64,000 bases of DNA from JAGOEX01 sp964630905 (GCA_964630905.1 CAZVWR010000004.1:1-64000), one strand, 5' to 3'. Positions 40,425-50,767 are shown, counted from the stretch's first letter. A program made the numbers and translations. The notes: generated by a model from the letters alone, not told the origin.

Positions 40425-42022
40425 TCCCTCTCTACACGGAAGAATTCCGGAATCACTTATACTACTATTTCATTATCAGGTTCTTTTTCATATTTACTGT
40501 TGTATTTTCCTTTTTTCTTTTTCCTTTCATCCGCGAAAACACCGATATTTTTTCATTTGCGAACAAGGTTTTCCTTTCTGCGGCTTTTACGATTGTCCTG
40601 ATCAACATCATATCGCTCATTTTTAACAGAAGCATAAATGAAAAATATCTGAAACCTTTTGCATATTTTCAATTCACACTGGAAATAATGTTCTGGGTAG
40701 TGGTTTCATATTTAAGCGGCGGCATCGAGTCGCCTTATCTCTATGTAATTATTATCAACATTGTTTATTCAGGCATCCTTTTAAGAGAGAAAGGTGCAAT
40801 ATTTACAACACTTTTTGCTTTTATATTGCTTCTTGTACAGGGGATAACGATCAAACTTTCAATGGTGCCTCTAATAAGTACTCAGCTTGTTGAGCTGTAT
40901 GCTTCAAAATGGGAGACATATTTTTCCCGTCTTTTTACATATCTTCTTTTCTTTTCTTTCACCGGCTTTATTGCGAGCAGGATCTCAAAAGGATTTCAGC
41001 AGGCAAGCAGAAACCTTTTTGAAAGTGCTCAAAGGAACAAGGAGCTGAGAAGACATTTCTTTGCAATATTTTCAAACATTAACATGGGTGTTGTGATCCT
41101 CAGCGGTTCGGAAAGGGTTTATATGAACAAATATGCGCAGCAGTTTCAAAACATTCTGGATGATATGCAGAAGGAGATAATGGCTGACATTTCAGCACAA
41201 GGGAGATGGTCAGAAAAAAAGATAAATGAAATGTGGCTCAGTTATACGGTCATGCCTTATGTTGAATCCCAGAATGTCATTATATTTTCTGATGTCACAG
41301 CGATAAGAAAAAGAGAAGAAGAGCTTGAACACTCAGAAAGAATGGCTTCCATCGGAAAACTTACAGCTTCGATCGCACACGAGATAAAAAACCCTCTCAC
41401 ATCTCTTATCGGAGCGAGTGAACTGATGTTTGCAAGCTCAGGATCGCCTACTATGGATCAGGGTGATAGTGTGGTCAACGATCAGCTTATTGACATCATA
41501 AGAAGAGAAGGCAGCAGGGTTAAAACTCTTCTTGATTCACTTTTCAGATATACCGAAGAACTGAAATATACCATGTCTCCATGCAGTATTAAAGACATTT
41601 TCAATGATGTGTCTGTTCTTTTTAAACTCGGTCATTCCGGAATGAAAATTGATGCAGATGTGGAAGATCTGAAAGTGCTTGCAGATGCTGAAAGAATGAA
41701 AGAGGTCTTCTGGAATATTCTTGTAAACAGTGCTGAGGCGATGTCCGAAAAAGGAGATATAGCTGTATTTTCAAAACTGAGAAATAAAAATGTCCAGATA
41801 ATTTTTGATGATACCGGCCCTGGATTCATTGAAAAGAACATTGACAGAATATTTGATCCGTTCTTTTCGACAAAGAAAAGAGGGACAGGTCTGGGTCTTG
41901 CTCAGGTTTACAGAATTGTGACCCGTCACGGCGGATCTGTTAAAGCGATGAACACAGGAAACGGTGCAAGAGTTGTGATAGAGCTGGCACTTTATACGGA
42001 AGGTGGTGAAAATGGAAAGTAG
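40421..42022 (+). CDS. pilS: Sensor histidine kinase PilS
   Basis: About six membrane segments fill residues 10-195, followed by a PAS-like region, a dimerisation helix with the phospho-accepting His320 in IAHEIKNPLT, and an ATPase domain with DTGPGF and KKRGTGLGLAQVYRI. PilS with PilR activates sigma-54 transcription of the pilin gene in known systems. The start overlaps the pilC stop (ATGA) and the end overlaps pilR by 11 bases. Confidence 0.92.
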   Translation: MIPLYTEEFRNHLYYYFIIRFFFIFTVVFSFFLFPFIRENTDIFSFANKVFLSAAFTIVLINIISLIFNRSINEKYLKPFAYFQFTLEIMFWVVVSYLSGGIESPYLYVIIINIVYSGILLREKGAIFTTLFAFILLLVQGITIKLSMVPLISTQLVELYASKWETYFSRLFTYLLFFSFTGFIASRISKGFQQASRNLFESAQRNKELRRHFFAIFSNINMGVVILSGSERVYMNKYAQQFQNILDDMQKEIMADISAQGRWSEKKINEMWLSYTVMPYVESQNVIIFSDVTAIRKREEELEHSERMASIGKLTASIAHEIKNPLTSLIGASELMFASSGSPTMDQGDSVVNDQLIDIIRREGSRVKTLLDSLFRYTEELKYTMSPCSIKDIFNDVSVLFKLGHSGMKIDADVEDLKVLADAERMKEVFWNILVNSAEAMSEKGDIAVFSKLRNKNVQIIFDDTGPGFIEKNIDRIFDPFFSTKKRGTGLGLAQVYRIVTRHGGSVKAMNTGNGARVVIELALYTEGGENGK

Positions 42023-43409
42023 CAGAATTCTGGTCATTGATGATGAACTAAGCATGAGACAGTTTCTTGAGATACTTCTCAAAAAGGATGGTTACAGTGT
42101 TGATACCGCTGAAAACGGCGCCAAAGCGATTGAAATGCTGAAAAAAAATAAATATTCAGTAATATTAATGGATTATAATATGCCCGAAGCAATTGACGGG
42201 ATAGATCTTCTGAATGAACTGAGGATAAGGAGCAGAAAGTCGCAGATAATTGTGATAACAGCTTTTGCATCAACAGAACAGGCCATCAAAGCGATAGAGC
42301 TCGGTGCTGTAGACTATGTCAGCAAACCGTTCAATGTGGCAGAGATAAGGGATATCGTGAAAAAGTGCATTTCCATCGAAACAAGTGAGGATTCCCATAT
42401 CAAAGAACCTGTTGCAGTTGAAAAGAAAAGCAGAAAAAATGAAAGTGCACTATCGGAAGAAGTTGTTGCTGAAAGTCCCAAGATGCTGAAAATACTGGAA
42501 ATAGCAAAGCAGATAGCTCCGACGGACAGCACTGTTCTTCTCACGGGTGACAGCGGAACCGGAAAAGAGGTTGTTGCCAGATATATTCATGCCAACAGCG
42601 GAAGAAGCAATAAGCCGTGGTATCCTGTAAACTGTGGAGCAATCCCTGAAAATCTTCTTGAAAGCGAACTGTTCGGGCATGAAAAAGGGTCTTTTACCGG
42701 TGCATACCAGATGAAAAAAGGGTATTTTGAGGTTGCAGGGGATGGAACCCTTTTCCTTGATGAGATAGGTGAATTGAGTGAAAACATGCAGGTCAAACTT
42801 CTCCGTGTTCTGCAGGAAAAGAATTTTACAAGGGTCGGCGGCACAGAAAAAATAGTTACAAATGTAAGACTTATTGCCGCAACCAACAGAAATCTGAAAG
42901 AGCAGATGCAGAAAGGAAAGTTCCGTGAGGATCTCTATTTCAGGCTCAATGTTCTTGAACTGTATATTCCCCCGTTAAATGAAAGGCGGGAAGATATAAT
43001 CCCCCTTGCAAATTTCTTTCTTGAGCAGTTTTCAAGAAAGTCAGGTGTGAAATATAGATTTTCCAGAGAACTCATTGATTTTTTTATGAATTATCCGTTC
43101 CAGGGAAATGTCAGAGAGCTCAAGAATATCATTGAAAGGGGGACTGTTTTTGCAAAGGACGGACTGCTTACAAAAACCCATTTTGAAAATGCACACATCA
43201 TTTCAGAAAAGATCACGAAAGACTTGTCCATTGATGTAAGCGACAATATTGATCTGGACGAAATACTTGCTGAAATTGAGAAGAAGTACATCATTGCGGC
43301 ACTTAGAAAAACTGATTACAACAGGCACGATACATGTGTTCTTCTTAATATTTCAGAAAGGTCATTAAGATACAGGATAAGCAAACTCGGGATCAGCGAT
43401 GATGAATAA
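42012..43409 (+). CDS. pilR: Sigma-54-dependent response regulator PilR
   Basis: A receiver domain with the phosphorylated Asp54 (VILMDYNMPE), an AAA+ domain with GDSGTGKE at 179-186, the sigma-54 contact loop GSFTGA and a GTLFLDEIGE Walker B, and a Fis-type helix-turn-helix at the end. ATG 42012 fits GGTGG better than GTG 42003. The natural target, a pilin gene with a -24/-12 promoter, is not in this window. Confidence 0.94.
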   Translation: MESSRILVIDDELSMRQFLEILLKKDGYSVDTAENGAKAIEMLKKNKYSVILMDYNMPEAIDGIDLLNELRIRSRKSQIIVITAFASTEQAIKAIELGAVDYVSKPFNVAEIRDIVKKCISIETSEDSHIKEPVAVEKKSRKNESALSEEVVAESPKMLKILEIAKQIAPTDSTVLLTGDSGTGKEVVARYIHANSGRSNKPWYPVNCGAIPENLLESELFGHEKGSFTGAYQMKKGYFEVAGDGTLFLDEIGELSENMQVKLLRVLQEKNFTRVGGTEKIVTNVRLIAATNRNLKEQMQKGKFREDLYFRLNVLELYIPPLNERREDIIPLANFFLEQFSRKSGVKYRFSRELIDFFMNYPFQGNVRELKNIIERGTVFAKDGLLTKTHFENAHIISEKITKDLSIDVSDNIDLDEILAEIEKKYIIAALRKTDYNRHDTCVLLNISERSLRYRISKLGISDDE

Positions 43410-44265
43410 TATGAGCGAAATGTTAAAAATGTTGAATAGTTATCAGTTTGTGCCGTTTACAGCGGGCTTTGTTTTTGTATTCGGACTTTTAACAGGCAGT
43501 TTTTTAAATGTCTGCATTTACAGGATCCCTTTGAAAAAAAGCATTGTCTTTCCACCGAGTTCCTGCACAAAATGCAGTCATCAGATAAGATGGTATGAAA
43601 ACATTCCGGTTTTAAGCTGGCTTTTTCTAAGGGGAAAATGTTCAGGATGCGGCGAAAAGATATCGATCATATATCCGTCCATTGAACTTTTAAACGGATT
43701 TCTTTATGTGCTTGCATTTGTCCGTTTCGGATTTTACCCCGAACTTTTTCTGGTTTTCTACTTTCTTTCCGCGATGATAATTACTGCGGCGATTGATTTC
43801 AAGACACAATTTGTTTACAGCGGAGTTGTTCTTCCGCTGATAATTTCAGGAATGTTATGGAGTTATCTCAATCCTTATACAGAGCTGCTTTTCTCTTTGG
43901 CAGGTGCTTTATCGGGAGGAGGGATACTTCTTCTGGCGATATTAGTTTTTTATATTGTTACAAAAAAGATCGGTATGGGACTCGGCGATGTCTATATTCT
44001 TGCGGCGATCGGAGCATACACAGGTCCTTTCAGGATACCGTTGATCCTGTTAGCGGCATGTTTGACAGGGATACTTTACTTCATGTTCGCAAAGCTGGTC
44101 TTTAAGAAAAAAAGAATCGCGGACAATATTACAAAAGAGGATTTAAATTCAAACGATGAAAAAGATGTTGAAAATGCGATATATTTCGGTCCGTTTCTTG
44201 TCCTTGCAGGCATTGCTGTGTTGCTTATGCCTCCTGAAATTCTTGAAAATATCTTTCCTTTTTAA
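43399..44265 (+). CDS. pilD: Prepilin peptidase PilD
   Basis: A membrane aspartyl protease that trims and N-methylates prepilins. The N-terminal domain has CTKC...CSGC, a zinc tetra-Cys site, then eight or so membrane segments with the two catalytic Asp residues in TAAIDFKTQFV and GMGLGDVYIL. It starts inside the last bases of pilR and closes the pil operon; malic enzyme follows after 11 bases and may be co-transcribed. Confidence 0.94.
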   Translation: MMNNMSEMLKMLNSYQFVPFTAGFVFVFGLLTGSFLNVCIYRIPLKKSIVFPPSSCTKCSHQIRWYENIPVLSWLFLRGKCSGCGEKISIIYPSIELLNGFLYVLAFVRFGFYPELFLVFYFLSAMIITAAIDFKTQFVYSGVVLPLIISGMLWSYLNPYTELLFSLAGALSGGGILLLAILVFYIVTKKIGMGLGDVYILAAIGAYTGPFRIPLILLAACLTGILYFMFAKLVFKKKRIADNITKEDLNSNDEKDVENAIYFGPFLVLAGIAVLLMPPEILENIFPF

Positions 44266-44276
44266 TGGAGTAGGTC

Positions 44277-45545
44277 ATGCTTAAGGAAAAAGCCCTTCAC
44301 TATCACAAGTTTCCCAAACCAGGTAAGATTGACATTGTTCCCACAAAGAACTGTATTTCCCAAAGCGACCTTTCTCTTGCATACACTCCGGGAGTTGCTG
44401 AGCCATGCAGAGAGATAGAAAAAGATCCGCAAACTGCATATGACTATACAGGCAAAGGCAATCTTGTCGCTGTAATTACTGATGGAACGGCTGTTTTGGG
44501 TCTTGGAGATATCGGTCCGCTTGCAGGGAAGCCGGTTATGGAAGGGAAGGCACTGCTCTTTAAAAGATTTGCGGACATAAACAGTTATGACATTGAAGTG
44601 GATCAGACCGATCCTGCTGAATTTATTAAGATAGTTAAAGCTCTTGAGCCCACATTCGGGGGAATAAATCTTGAAGATATCTCTTCTCCAAGATGTTTTG
44701 AAATTGAAGAAAAGCTTAAAGAGATCATGGATATCCCGGTTTTTCATGACGATCAGCATGGAACGGCGGTCATAGGAGCGGCGGCAGTGTTGAACGGTCT
44801 TGAAATTGCGGGTAAGAAACCTGAAAATTGCAAGGTTGTTCTTACAGGACCGGGAGCGGCAGGTGTTGCAATCGCAAGACACCTTATAAATTGCGGTTTT
44901 ATTGAAGAAAATATTTTTGCATATGACAGCAAAGGTGTTCTGTATAAGGGAAGAAAAGATTTGAAAAGCTCTTACCACAGTTTCCTTTTCAGAGATACTG
45001 AAAAAAGAACATTGATCGAACTGTTTGAAAATGCTGATGTTTTCATTGGTACAAGTGTGAAGGGAATGGTCACTGAAGAGATGATCTTGAAGATGGCACA
45101 AGACCCTGTTATACTGCCGATGGCAAATCCTGATCCCGAGATACCGTATGAAACTGTCGTGAAGGTGAGACCGGATGCAATGGTGGGGACAGGGAGAAGT
45201 GATTATCCCAATCAGGTGAACAATGTGCTCGGATTTCCTGCAATTTTCAGAGGAGCACTTGATGTGCGGGCAAGAAAGATCACTGAAAATATGAAAATGG
45301 GGGCAACTCATGCTCTGATGAGAGTTGCAAAAATGCCGGTCCTTAAATCTGTGCTTGATGTTTACGGGCTTAAAGAGCTTGAGTTCGGGAAAGATTATCT
45401 TATTCCTAAACCTTTTGATCCCAGAGTCCTTGTCGAAGTTGCTTCGTCTGTTGCAAGTGCGGCAATGGAGGAGGGTGTGAGCAGAATAAAGATAGATATT
45501 GAAAAATATAAAAAAGATCTCACGGAGAGATTTGTTCATGAGTGA
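44277..45545 (+). CDS. NAD(P)-dependent malic enzyme (short bacterial form)
   Basis: It interconverts malate and pyruvate plus CO2. Visible motifs are [14 protein letters not shown], the catalytic Lys block [14 protein letters not shown], the metal site [12 protein letters not shown] and the nucleotide-binding [11 protein letters not shown]. The 422 residues match the short form without a phosphotransacetylase domain. NAD or NADP use cannot be settled. With the methylmalonyl module it places malate at the branch toward succinate and propionate, which is inference. Confidence 0.94.
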   Translation: MLKEKALHYHKFPKPGKIDIVPTKNCISQSDLSLAYTPGVAEPCREIEKDPQTAYDYTGKGNLVAVITDGTAVLGLGDIGPLAGKPVMEGKALLFKRFADINSYDIEVDQTDPAEFIKIVKALEPTFGGINLEDISSPRCFEIEEKLKEIMDIPVFHDDQHGTAVIGAAAVLNGLEIAGKKPENCKVVLTGPGAAGVAIARHLINCGFIEENIFAYDSKGVLYKGRKDLKSSYHSFLFRDTEKRTLIELFENADVFIGTSVKGMVTEEMILKMAQDPVILPMANPDPEIPYETVVKVRPDAMVGTGRSDYPNQVNNVLGFPAIFRGALDVRARKITENMKMGATHALMRVAKMPVLKSVLDVYGLKELEFGKDYLIPKPFDPRVLVEVASSVASAAMEEGVSRIKIDIEKYKKDLTERFVHE

Positions 45546-46056
45546 AAAGGGGTTTGTCCAGGTTTATACAGGGAACGGTAAGGGCAAGACTACTGCGGCA
45601 CTCGGACTTGCACTTAGAGCCGCGGCGTCTGGAAAGAAAGTTTTTATAGGTCAGTTTGTAAAAGGGATGCATTACAGCGAGCTTGATGTTATTCAAACTA
45701 TTGAAAACATTGAGATTAAGCAATATGGTGCAGACTGTTTTATTTACAATGTCCCTACTGAAAATGACATAAGAATAGCTAACGAAGGTCTTGCTGAAAT
45801 GGCCAGGATCCTTAAAAGCGGAAAATATGATGTCGTAATTATGGATGAAGCAAACATTGCTCTTTATTTCAAGCTTTTTACATTTGAAAAGCTCTGGGAG
45901 GCAGTTTCTAACAGGGCGGAACATGTCGAAGTTGTCATCACTGGCCGCTATGCCCCCGATATATTGATCGAAAAAGCAGACCTCGTCACTGAAATGAAAG
46001 AAATAAAACATTATTACACATCGGGTATTCAGGCAAGAACCGGAATTGAGAAGTAG
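45538..46056 (+). CDS. cobO: Cob(I)alamin adenosyltransferase (CobO/BtuR)
   Basis: It attaches the adenosyl group to cobalamin, making the cofactor needed by the methylmalonyl-CoA mutase. The P-loop GNGKGKTT is at residues 12-19, and FIGQFVKGMHYSE and VVIMDEANIAL are family blocks. ATG 45538 overlaps the malic enzyme end by eight bases; the longer start at 45499 lacks a site. It lies 2 kb before the riboswitch-controlled btuB operon. Confidence 0.95.
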   Translation: MSEKGFVQVYTGNGKGKTTAALGLALRAAASGKKVFIGQFVKGMHYSELDVIQTIENIEIKQYGADCFIYNVPTENDIRIANEGLAEMARILKSGKYDVVIMDEANIALYFKLFTFEKLWEAVSNRAEHVEVVITGRYAPDILIEKADLVTEMKEIKHYYTSGIQARTGIEK

Positions 46057-46065
46057 GGGTAATTC

Positions 46066-47097
46066 ATGAAAAAGAGTCTTTTATACATAGTCATTATTAT
46101 TGTTGTAGCAGTTTCGACCTATGTTCTTTCAAAATATCAGGATTATCAGGATTTCAAGGTTGAGAAGATCGAACTGGAAGATGAGGTCGCGGTCAATATC
46201 GAAAAGGGGAGTAACTGGAAAAAGGTTGCGGCAACTTTGAAAGAACAGGGTTTGATAAGTGATGATGAGATGTTTTACTGGATGATCCGTGAAAATAAAT
46301 GGGGTGGCAATCTAAAAACAGGTGAATTCTCATTCTCCGGCAATGTCAGTCCGATCGATATTGCAAAAAAGATAATGAGCGGAAAAGTGAGACTGTATTC
46401 ATTTACAATTCCTGAGGGTTACAATAAATTTGATGCGGCGGGAGTTTTTAAAGGGATTGACTGGATAAAGGGGAGTGAACAGTTCCTTGAAATATGTCAT
46501 GATAAGAATTTTCTTAATTCTATCGGAGCAAAAGGAAAGTCAAGCTGTGAAGGATTGCTGTTCCCTTCGACGTATCATTTCCCCAAAGGTGTTGATATTA
46601 TTGCGGTAATGACAAAAATGGCGGATCAAATGAAAGCAATTCTAAAAAAATATGAAACAGAAATGGGTAGACTCGATTTTGATGCTTACGACTTTTTGAA
46701 ACTTGCTTCGATCATCGAAAAAGAGACAGGGGTCAAAGAAGAACAGCCGATGATAGCATCTGTATTTATCAACAGAAGAAGAATAGGAATGAAAATGCAG
46801 ACCGACCCTTCAGTCATTTACGGACTTCTTCCTAAATTCACTGGAAATATTACAAGAAAAGATCTCATGACAGATCATCCCTGGAATACATACACCAGAT
46901 ACGGATTCCCTGCGACGCCGCTCTGTTTTCCCGGAGAAGGAGCCATAAAAAGCATCGTCTATCCCGATGACACAAAGTATCTCTATTTTGTCGCCACAGG
47001 AAAAGGATACCACTATTTTTCAAAAACGCTCGTTGAACATAACGCCGCAGTCGAACATTATCAGGTCAAAGGGCTCAGAACAAAGTTTAATTACTGA
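46066..47097 (+). CDS. mltG: Endolytic murein transglycosylase MltG
   Basis: A membrane-anchored lytic transglycosylase that cuts nascent glycan strands and sets their length. One N-terminal membrane helix (residues 3-21), a LysM-like segment, and the YceG domain with the catalytic Glu218 in LASIIEKETGV, plus MKMQTDPSVIYGL and HPWNTYTRYGFPATP. Length of 343 is normal. AGGGG site before the ATG. Confidence 0.95.
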   Translation: MKKSLLYIVIIIVVAVSTYVLSKYQDYQDFKVEKIELEDEVAVNIEKGSNWKKVAATLKEQGLISDDEMFYWMIRENKWGGNLKTGEFSFSGNVSPIDIAKKIMSGKVRLYSFTIPEGYNKFDAAGVFKGIDWIKGSEQFLEICHDKNFLNSIGAKGKSSCEGLLFPSTYHFPKGVDIIAVMTKMADQMKAILKKYETEMGRLDFDAYDFLKLASIIEKETGVKEEQPMIASVFINRRRIGMKMQTDPSVIYGLLPKFTGNITRKDLMTDHPWNTYTRYGFPATPLCFPGEGAIKSIVYPDDTKYLYFVATGKGYHYFSKTLVEHNAAVEHYQVKGLRTKFNY

Positions 47098-47111
47098 AAT
47101 AGGGGCTGATA

Positions 47112-47366
47112 ATGAGTATTGTTTCCGTAATAGGGATCGCCGCAGCAATATGTACCACGGTTTCATTTATCCCGCAGGTTTTGAAAACAATAAAGACAGG
47201 TCAGACCAAGGACATTTCTCTTTCGATGTATCTGATCTTTACGACAGGCATAGCATTGTGGCTTATCTACGGGATCATGATAGGCGACCTGCCGATAATC
47301 ATGGCAAACACAGTGACAGTCTTTCTTACCTCGATAGTTGTTGTCATGAAATTAAAGAACGGATAA
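47112..47366 (+). CDS. SemiSWEET/PQ-loop small membrane transporter
   Basis: Eighty-four residues with three membrane helices and the PQ motif in FIPQVLKTIKTGQTKDISLS, as in MtN3/SWEET-type half transporters, which dimerise to move small sugars. The ATG follows AGGGG with a 15-base gap after mltG. The substrate is not predictable. It lies directly before the cobalamin riboswitch but in a separate reading of the operon. Confidence 0.88.
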   Translation: MSIVSVIGIAAAICTTVSFIPQVLKTIKTGQTKDISLSMYLIFTTGIALWLIYGIMIGDLPIIMANTVTVFLTSIVVVMKLKNG

Positions 47367-47414
47367 CACTTTCCAATCTTGACTTTATTGAATTTAAGGT
47401 TAGCATCAAGCTCA

Positions 47415-47503
47415 GTTTGAGTTCCTGTGGAAATCCGGTGCAAGTCCGGTGCTGTCCCGCAACTGTAAGGCGATATCGCTAAGCCAGACACACAAGCTCA
47501 GAC
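47415..47503 (+). ncRNA. Cobalamin riboswitch upstream of btuB
   Basis: The core holds the B12-box strings CCGGTGCAAGTCCGGTGCTG, CCCGCAACTGTAA and AAGCCAGAC in the right order. A P1 helix closes it: GTTTGAGTT at 47415-47423 pairs with AAGCTCAGAC at 47494-47503 with one bulge. The btuB ribosome site GGAGGG (47524-47529) lies about 20 bases downstream in a CCCCGCGGAGGG context and no poly-U terminator is present, so control is probably by blocking translation when B12 is bound. Confidence 0.92.
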
Positions 47504-47534
47504 GCAGTCAATTAGTACCCCGCGGAGGGAAAAA

Positions 47535-49580
47535 TTGCAGATTGAAAGATTTGCCGTCTCACTTTTAACACTTTGTCTTTACATAGTTTTTACTGATATT
47601 CATGCAGCCGAAAACTCTGTTGTTGTCACAGGCTCAAAAAACGGACAAATTGATTCAGCAAGCGCATCTTCAACTGTTACAGCAAAAGAAATCGAAGAAA
47701 AACAATCAGTTACGGCAGGAGATGCGGTGCGTGAAATGCCAGGGGTATATGTAAGCGGAGACGGCAGAACAGGTCAGGCGCAATACATTTTTGTAAGAGG
47801 TTTCAGGTCAAGTGATGTGTTAATTCTGCTTGACGGAGTTGAGATAAGAAATCCGTTAAGTCCTGACGGAGCGGCAGATATTTCATTAAGTCCTGATAAT
47901 ATTGCAAAAATTGAACTGTTAAAAGGCCCTCAACCTGTTCTTTTCGGTAGCGGAGCAATTGCCGGAGTTCTAAATATCCATACTAAAAAAGGAAAAGGAG
48001 CACCTTCTTTTTCCACTTCGTTTTCAACAGGCGTTCTTGACATGAGCAATGAACGATATATTCCCGATACTTTTAATGCAAAGGTCTCTTCAAAAGGGGG
48101 CAATGGCACCGCTTTTTATAATACCGGAGCGACATTCTTTTTCACTGAAGGGATCTCGATGGCAGATTCATATTCAGGTGTCAAAGAAGGACTTTATGAC
48201 AAAACACCCGAAAATGACAAAGTTATAAAAGGGAGCGGATACTTCAGGACAGGCGTCACAATAGACAGCAGTAACGAGTGGGAAACGGTTTTGAGAGCTG
48301 TTAAAGGAAAAAGTGAAATAGATGACGGGCCGGGACTGGGTGCTGATGATGTGAACCGGTTCCTTGAATCGACTGAATTTGTGATAAAAAGCGGAATTAA
48401 CTCGAATTTCTTTGGCGGGAAGTGGAATATGTCCACAAGTTTTTCACTTCTTTACAGTTCCTTAAATGACACAGATCCCGCTGATCAAGGCAAAGTGACT
48501 GGCGATATGGAAAGTGTTTATGATGCTTTTTCAGGTGTTATAAACTGGGTAAACACAATAAATCCTGCAAGCTGGTATGAACTTATTTTAGGCAGTGAAC
48601 TTAAAAAAGAGTGGGGGGAAGCCGATTACAGCGATTATTCAGCGGGAAGAAGAGTTGATCTGAGTTTTGTTCCTTCAACTGATCTATCTGCCGGAATTTA
48701 TGCTTTCAATATTTTTAAGCCGGTAAAAAACCTTGAAATAAATGGCGGAATAAGACTCCAGAACAATTTTTATCAGGTGCAGCTCCTTGATAAAACTGAT
48801 GATTCTCTGCTTCCTTCAGAAATGAAAAAAAGTGTTGAGCCGCTGTTTTCAGCCGGAATATCTTATGAAGCTCCAAGTGAAACGGTTTTCAAGACCCGTT
48901 TTGCAAGAGGGGTGAAAACTCCGACACTTTTTCAGCGATTCAGCCGTTTTGCAGATTCGTATAATGAACTTAAGCCCGAAACGGCGTGGGGTTTTGACGG
49001 AATAGTTCAGCAGTATTTTTTCAAACGGAATATTCTTGTTGCAGCTGGATATTTCTACGAACTCAAATCCAACCACATAAGTCTTGATAAAAGCGGAAAG
49101 TTTTCAAATAGATATCTCATTGAAAATCACGGAATTGAAATCTCTCTTTTAACAAAACCGGTGTACGGATTAAGTTTGAAAGCCGCCTACACCTGGATAT
49201 TCAAAATGAAGGAATATAAAGTTGTTGAATATTTTGGTGAAAAATACAGAGAGGAAACAGATCTGCTAAGAAGGCCTGCTCACACATTTGATGCAGTTTT
49301 AAACTATAACTTGATGAAAAAATTAAATATTTCGCTTTGCATAAATTATGTCGGCAAAAGACTGGATGAAGTTTACAACTATCCGAAAACCCCTTATGTT
49401 GTGACTGCTGACCAGTTTGTCATTTTAAATCTCGCCATCTCTTATAAAATCAATAAGTATCTGACAATATTTGGAAAAATAGAGAATATGCTTGATAATG
49501 ACGACTACGCATATTCAGTGGAATACGGTACTTCAGGGATCACTCCGTGGCTTGGACTGAAATTTGATACAGGTGAATGA
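47535..49580 (+). CDS. btuB: TonB-dependent cobalamin receptor BtuB
   Basis: An outer-membrane 22-strand receptor with signal peptide (residues 1-24), a plug domain (TAGDAVREMPGVYVSGDG, FVRGFRSSDVLILLDGVEI, IAKIELLKGPQPVLFGSGAIAGVLNI) and a barrel that ends with the DNDDYAYSVEYGTSGITPWLGLKF block. The start is TTG 47535 after GGAGGG; no ATG offers the signal peptide. The riboswitch directly upstream identifies cobalamin or a cobinamide as substrate. It is followed by two lipoproteins, with which it probably forms an outer-membrane uptake complex. Confidence 0.94.
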   Translation: MQIERFAVSLLTLCLYIVFTDIHAAENSVVVTGSKNGQIDSASASSTVTAKEIEEKQSVTAGDAVREMPGVYVSGDGRTGQAQYIFVRGFRSSDVLILLDGVEIRNPLSPDGAADISLSPDNIAKIELLKGPQPVLFGSGAIAGVLNIHTKKGKGAPSFSTSFSTGVLDMSNERYIPDTFNAKVSSKGGNGTAFYNTGATFFFTEGISMADSYSGVKEGLYDKTPENDKVIKGSGYFRTGVTIDSSNEWETVLRAVKGKSEIDDGPGLGADDVNRFLESTEFVIKSGINSNFFGGKWNMSTSFSLLYSSLNDTDPADQGKVTGDMESVYDAFSGVINWVNTINPASWYELILGSELKKEWGEADYSDYSAGRRVDLSFVPSTDLSAGIYAFNIFKPVKNLEINGGIRLQNNFYQVQLLDKTDDSLLPSEMKKSVEPLFSAGISYEAPSETVFKTRFARGVKTPTLFQRFSRFADSYNELKPETAWGFDGIVQQYFFKRNILVAAGYFYELKSNHISLDKSGKFSNRYLIENHGIEISLLTKPVYGLSLKAAYTWIFKMKEYKVVEYFGEKYREETDLLRRPAHTFDAVLNYNLMKKLNISLCINYVGKRLDEVYNYPKTPYVVTADQFVILNLAISYKINKYLTIFGKIENMLDNDDYAYSVEYGTSGITPWLGLKFDTGE

Positions 49581-50767
49581 TGAAAAAATTGATAGTTTTA
49601 ATGATCACACTCTTTTCAATCGGTTGCGGCGATGGAAATTTTCCAGATCTGCCTGATGGAGAAAATGTGACCGCAGATGCGCCGGTGCTGGATCTTGATA
49701 TTGTTGAAAATTACGATGAGTCAATTGAAAGCGATCTGATAGTTGCGACTGTCGGTGGATATGATGTCCCTTTCAGCGGCAAGGTGTTTCTGTCTGAAAA
49801 CGAGGAAATTCAAGACCTTGTCAGAATTAGAAAAGATGAAAAGATTGGAAGTTCAACAGGTTCTGACATTACTGTTTCAACATGGGACGGAGGCTTTTTT
49901 GTTATTGGCAGGCACGATTCATCAACTGCCTATTTCTTTGATGAAAAATCGACAAAAGACGGTTTTGATTTCAGTGCGGTTGATCTTGGAAAAGGGGATT
50001 ATATCAATCTTCAGGAAGGGGTTTATAACCATTTTAAAGATGAGTTCATTTTCAGTGCATTAAACAGTAACTATCTGATAATATTAAAAAATAACGCGGT
50101 GTCAAAATTGCAGATAAGTGAAAACGCAAACGCGAGTCCTGCAAAAATGAGGATCATCAAAAGCAAACTGTTCGTGGCAATGCAGAATCTGAATGAGAGC
50201 TGGCAGCCGGGATCAGGAGAGATGGCAGTGATCGATATGGAGACATATTCTGTAAAAAGATTTGGTCTGACTTCTAAAAATCCTGTCGGAAAAATCGAAT
50301 ATAATCAATCGGTTGACGCGGGTCATTTTTATATTGCCTGTTCTGGAAGCTGGCAGAAACGGGACGGTGCGGTTTTGCGGATAGATATTGAAACATTTGA
50401 ATCGACGGAGATACTTAAAGAATCTGATAACGGAGGTATCCTTGACGGTGATTTTGTGGATCTGACAATTGCCGATAATGGTGATTTTTATATAGTTTTC
50501 TCAAATAATTCAGATAGATGGATAAACAGACTTCTTAAATACGACACAAAAAAAGGAGTTATTTCTCAAATTGATTCAGGAGTCAACGCGTTTGCGGCAA
50601 ATCCGGTTGATTACAGTCCCGTCACAAAGAAAATATATTATTTTGCAGACTTCGGGCCTGACACATTTTTAAGATCAATGAACACCGATTCAGGAGAATT
50701 TGAAGAGATAAAGCTTGATGAAGGACCTGCGTTTATCAAAGTGTGGATTAGAAATATCAATAATTAA
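49577..50767 (+). CDS. Propeller lipoprotein in the B12 operon (BtuG-like)
   Basis: ATG 49577 overlaps the btuB stop. Lipobox SIGC, then an Asp-rich tether and blades of a YncE-like propeller ([65 protein letters not shown]). In Bacteroides the propeller lipoprotein BtuG captures B12 with high affinity on the surface and hands it to BtuB. This protein has the same fold class and the same position after btuB, so the same role is likely; sequence identity to BtuG cannot be judged here. Confidence 0.82.
   Translation: MMKKLIVLMITLFSIGCGDGNFPDLPDGENVTADAPVLDLDIVENYDESIESDLIVATVGGYDVPFSGKVFLSENEEIQDLVRIRKDEKIGSSTGSDITVSTWDGGFFVIGRHDSSTAYFFDEKSTKDGFDFSAVDLGKGDYINLQEGVYNHFKDEFIFSALNSNYLIILKNNAVSKLQISENANASPAKMRIIKSKLFVAMQNLNESWQPGSGEMAVIDMETYSVKRFGLTSKNPVGKIEYNQSVDAGHFYIACSGSWQKRDGAVLRIDIETFESTEILKESDNGGILDGDFVDLTIADNGDFYIVFSNNSDRWINRLLKYDTKKGVISQIDSGVNAFAANPVDYSPVTKKIYYFADFGPDTFLRSMNTDSGEFEEIKLDEGPAFIKVWIRNINN

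Noticed and set aside
44262..45539. 425-codon open frame antisense to the malic enzyme gene
   Set aside because: It mirrors almost exactly the malic enzyme frame, is rich in Cys, His, Arg and Ser as antisense shadows are, and has no coherent motif.
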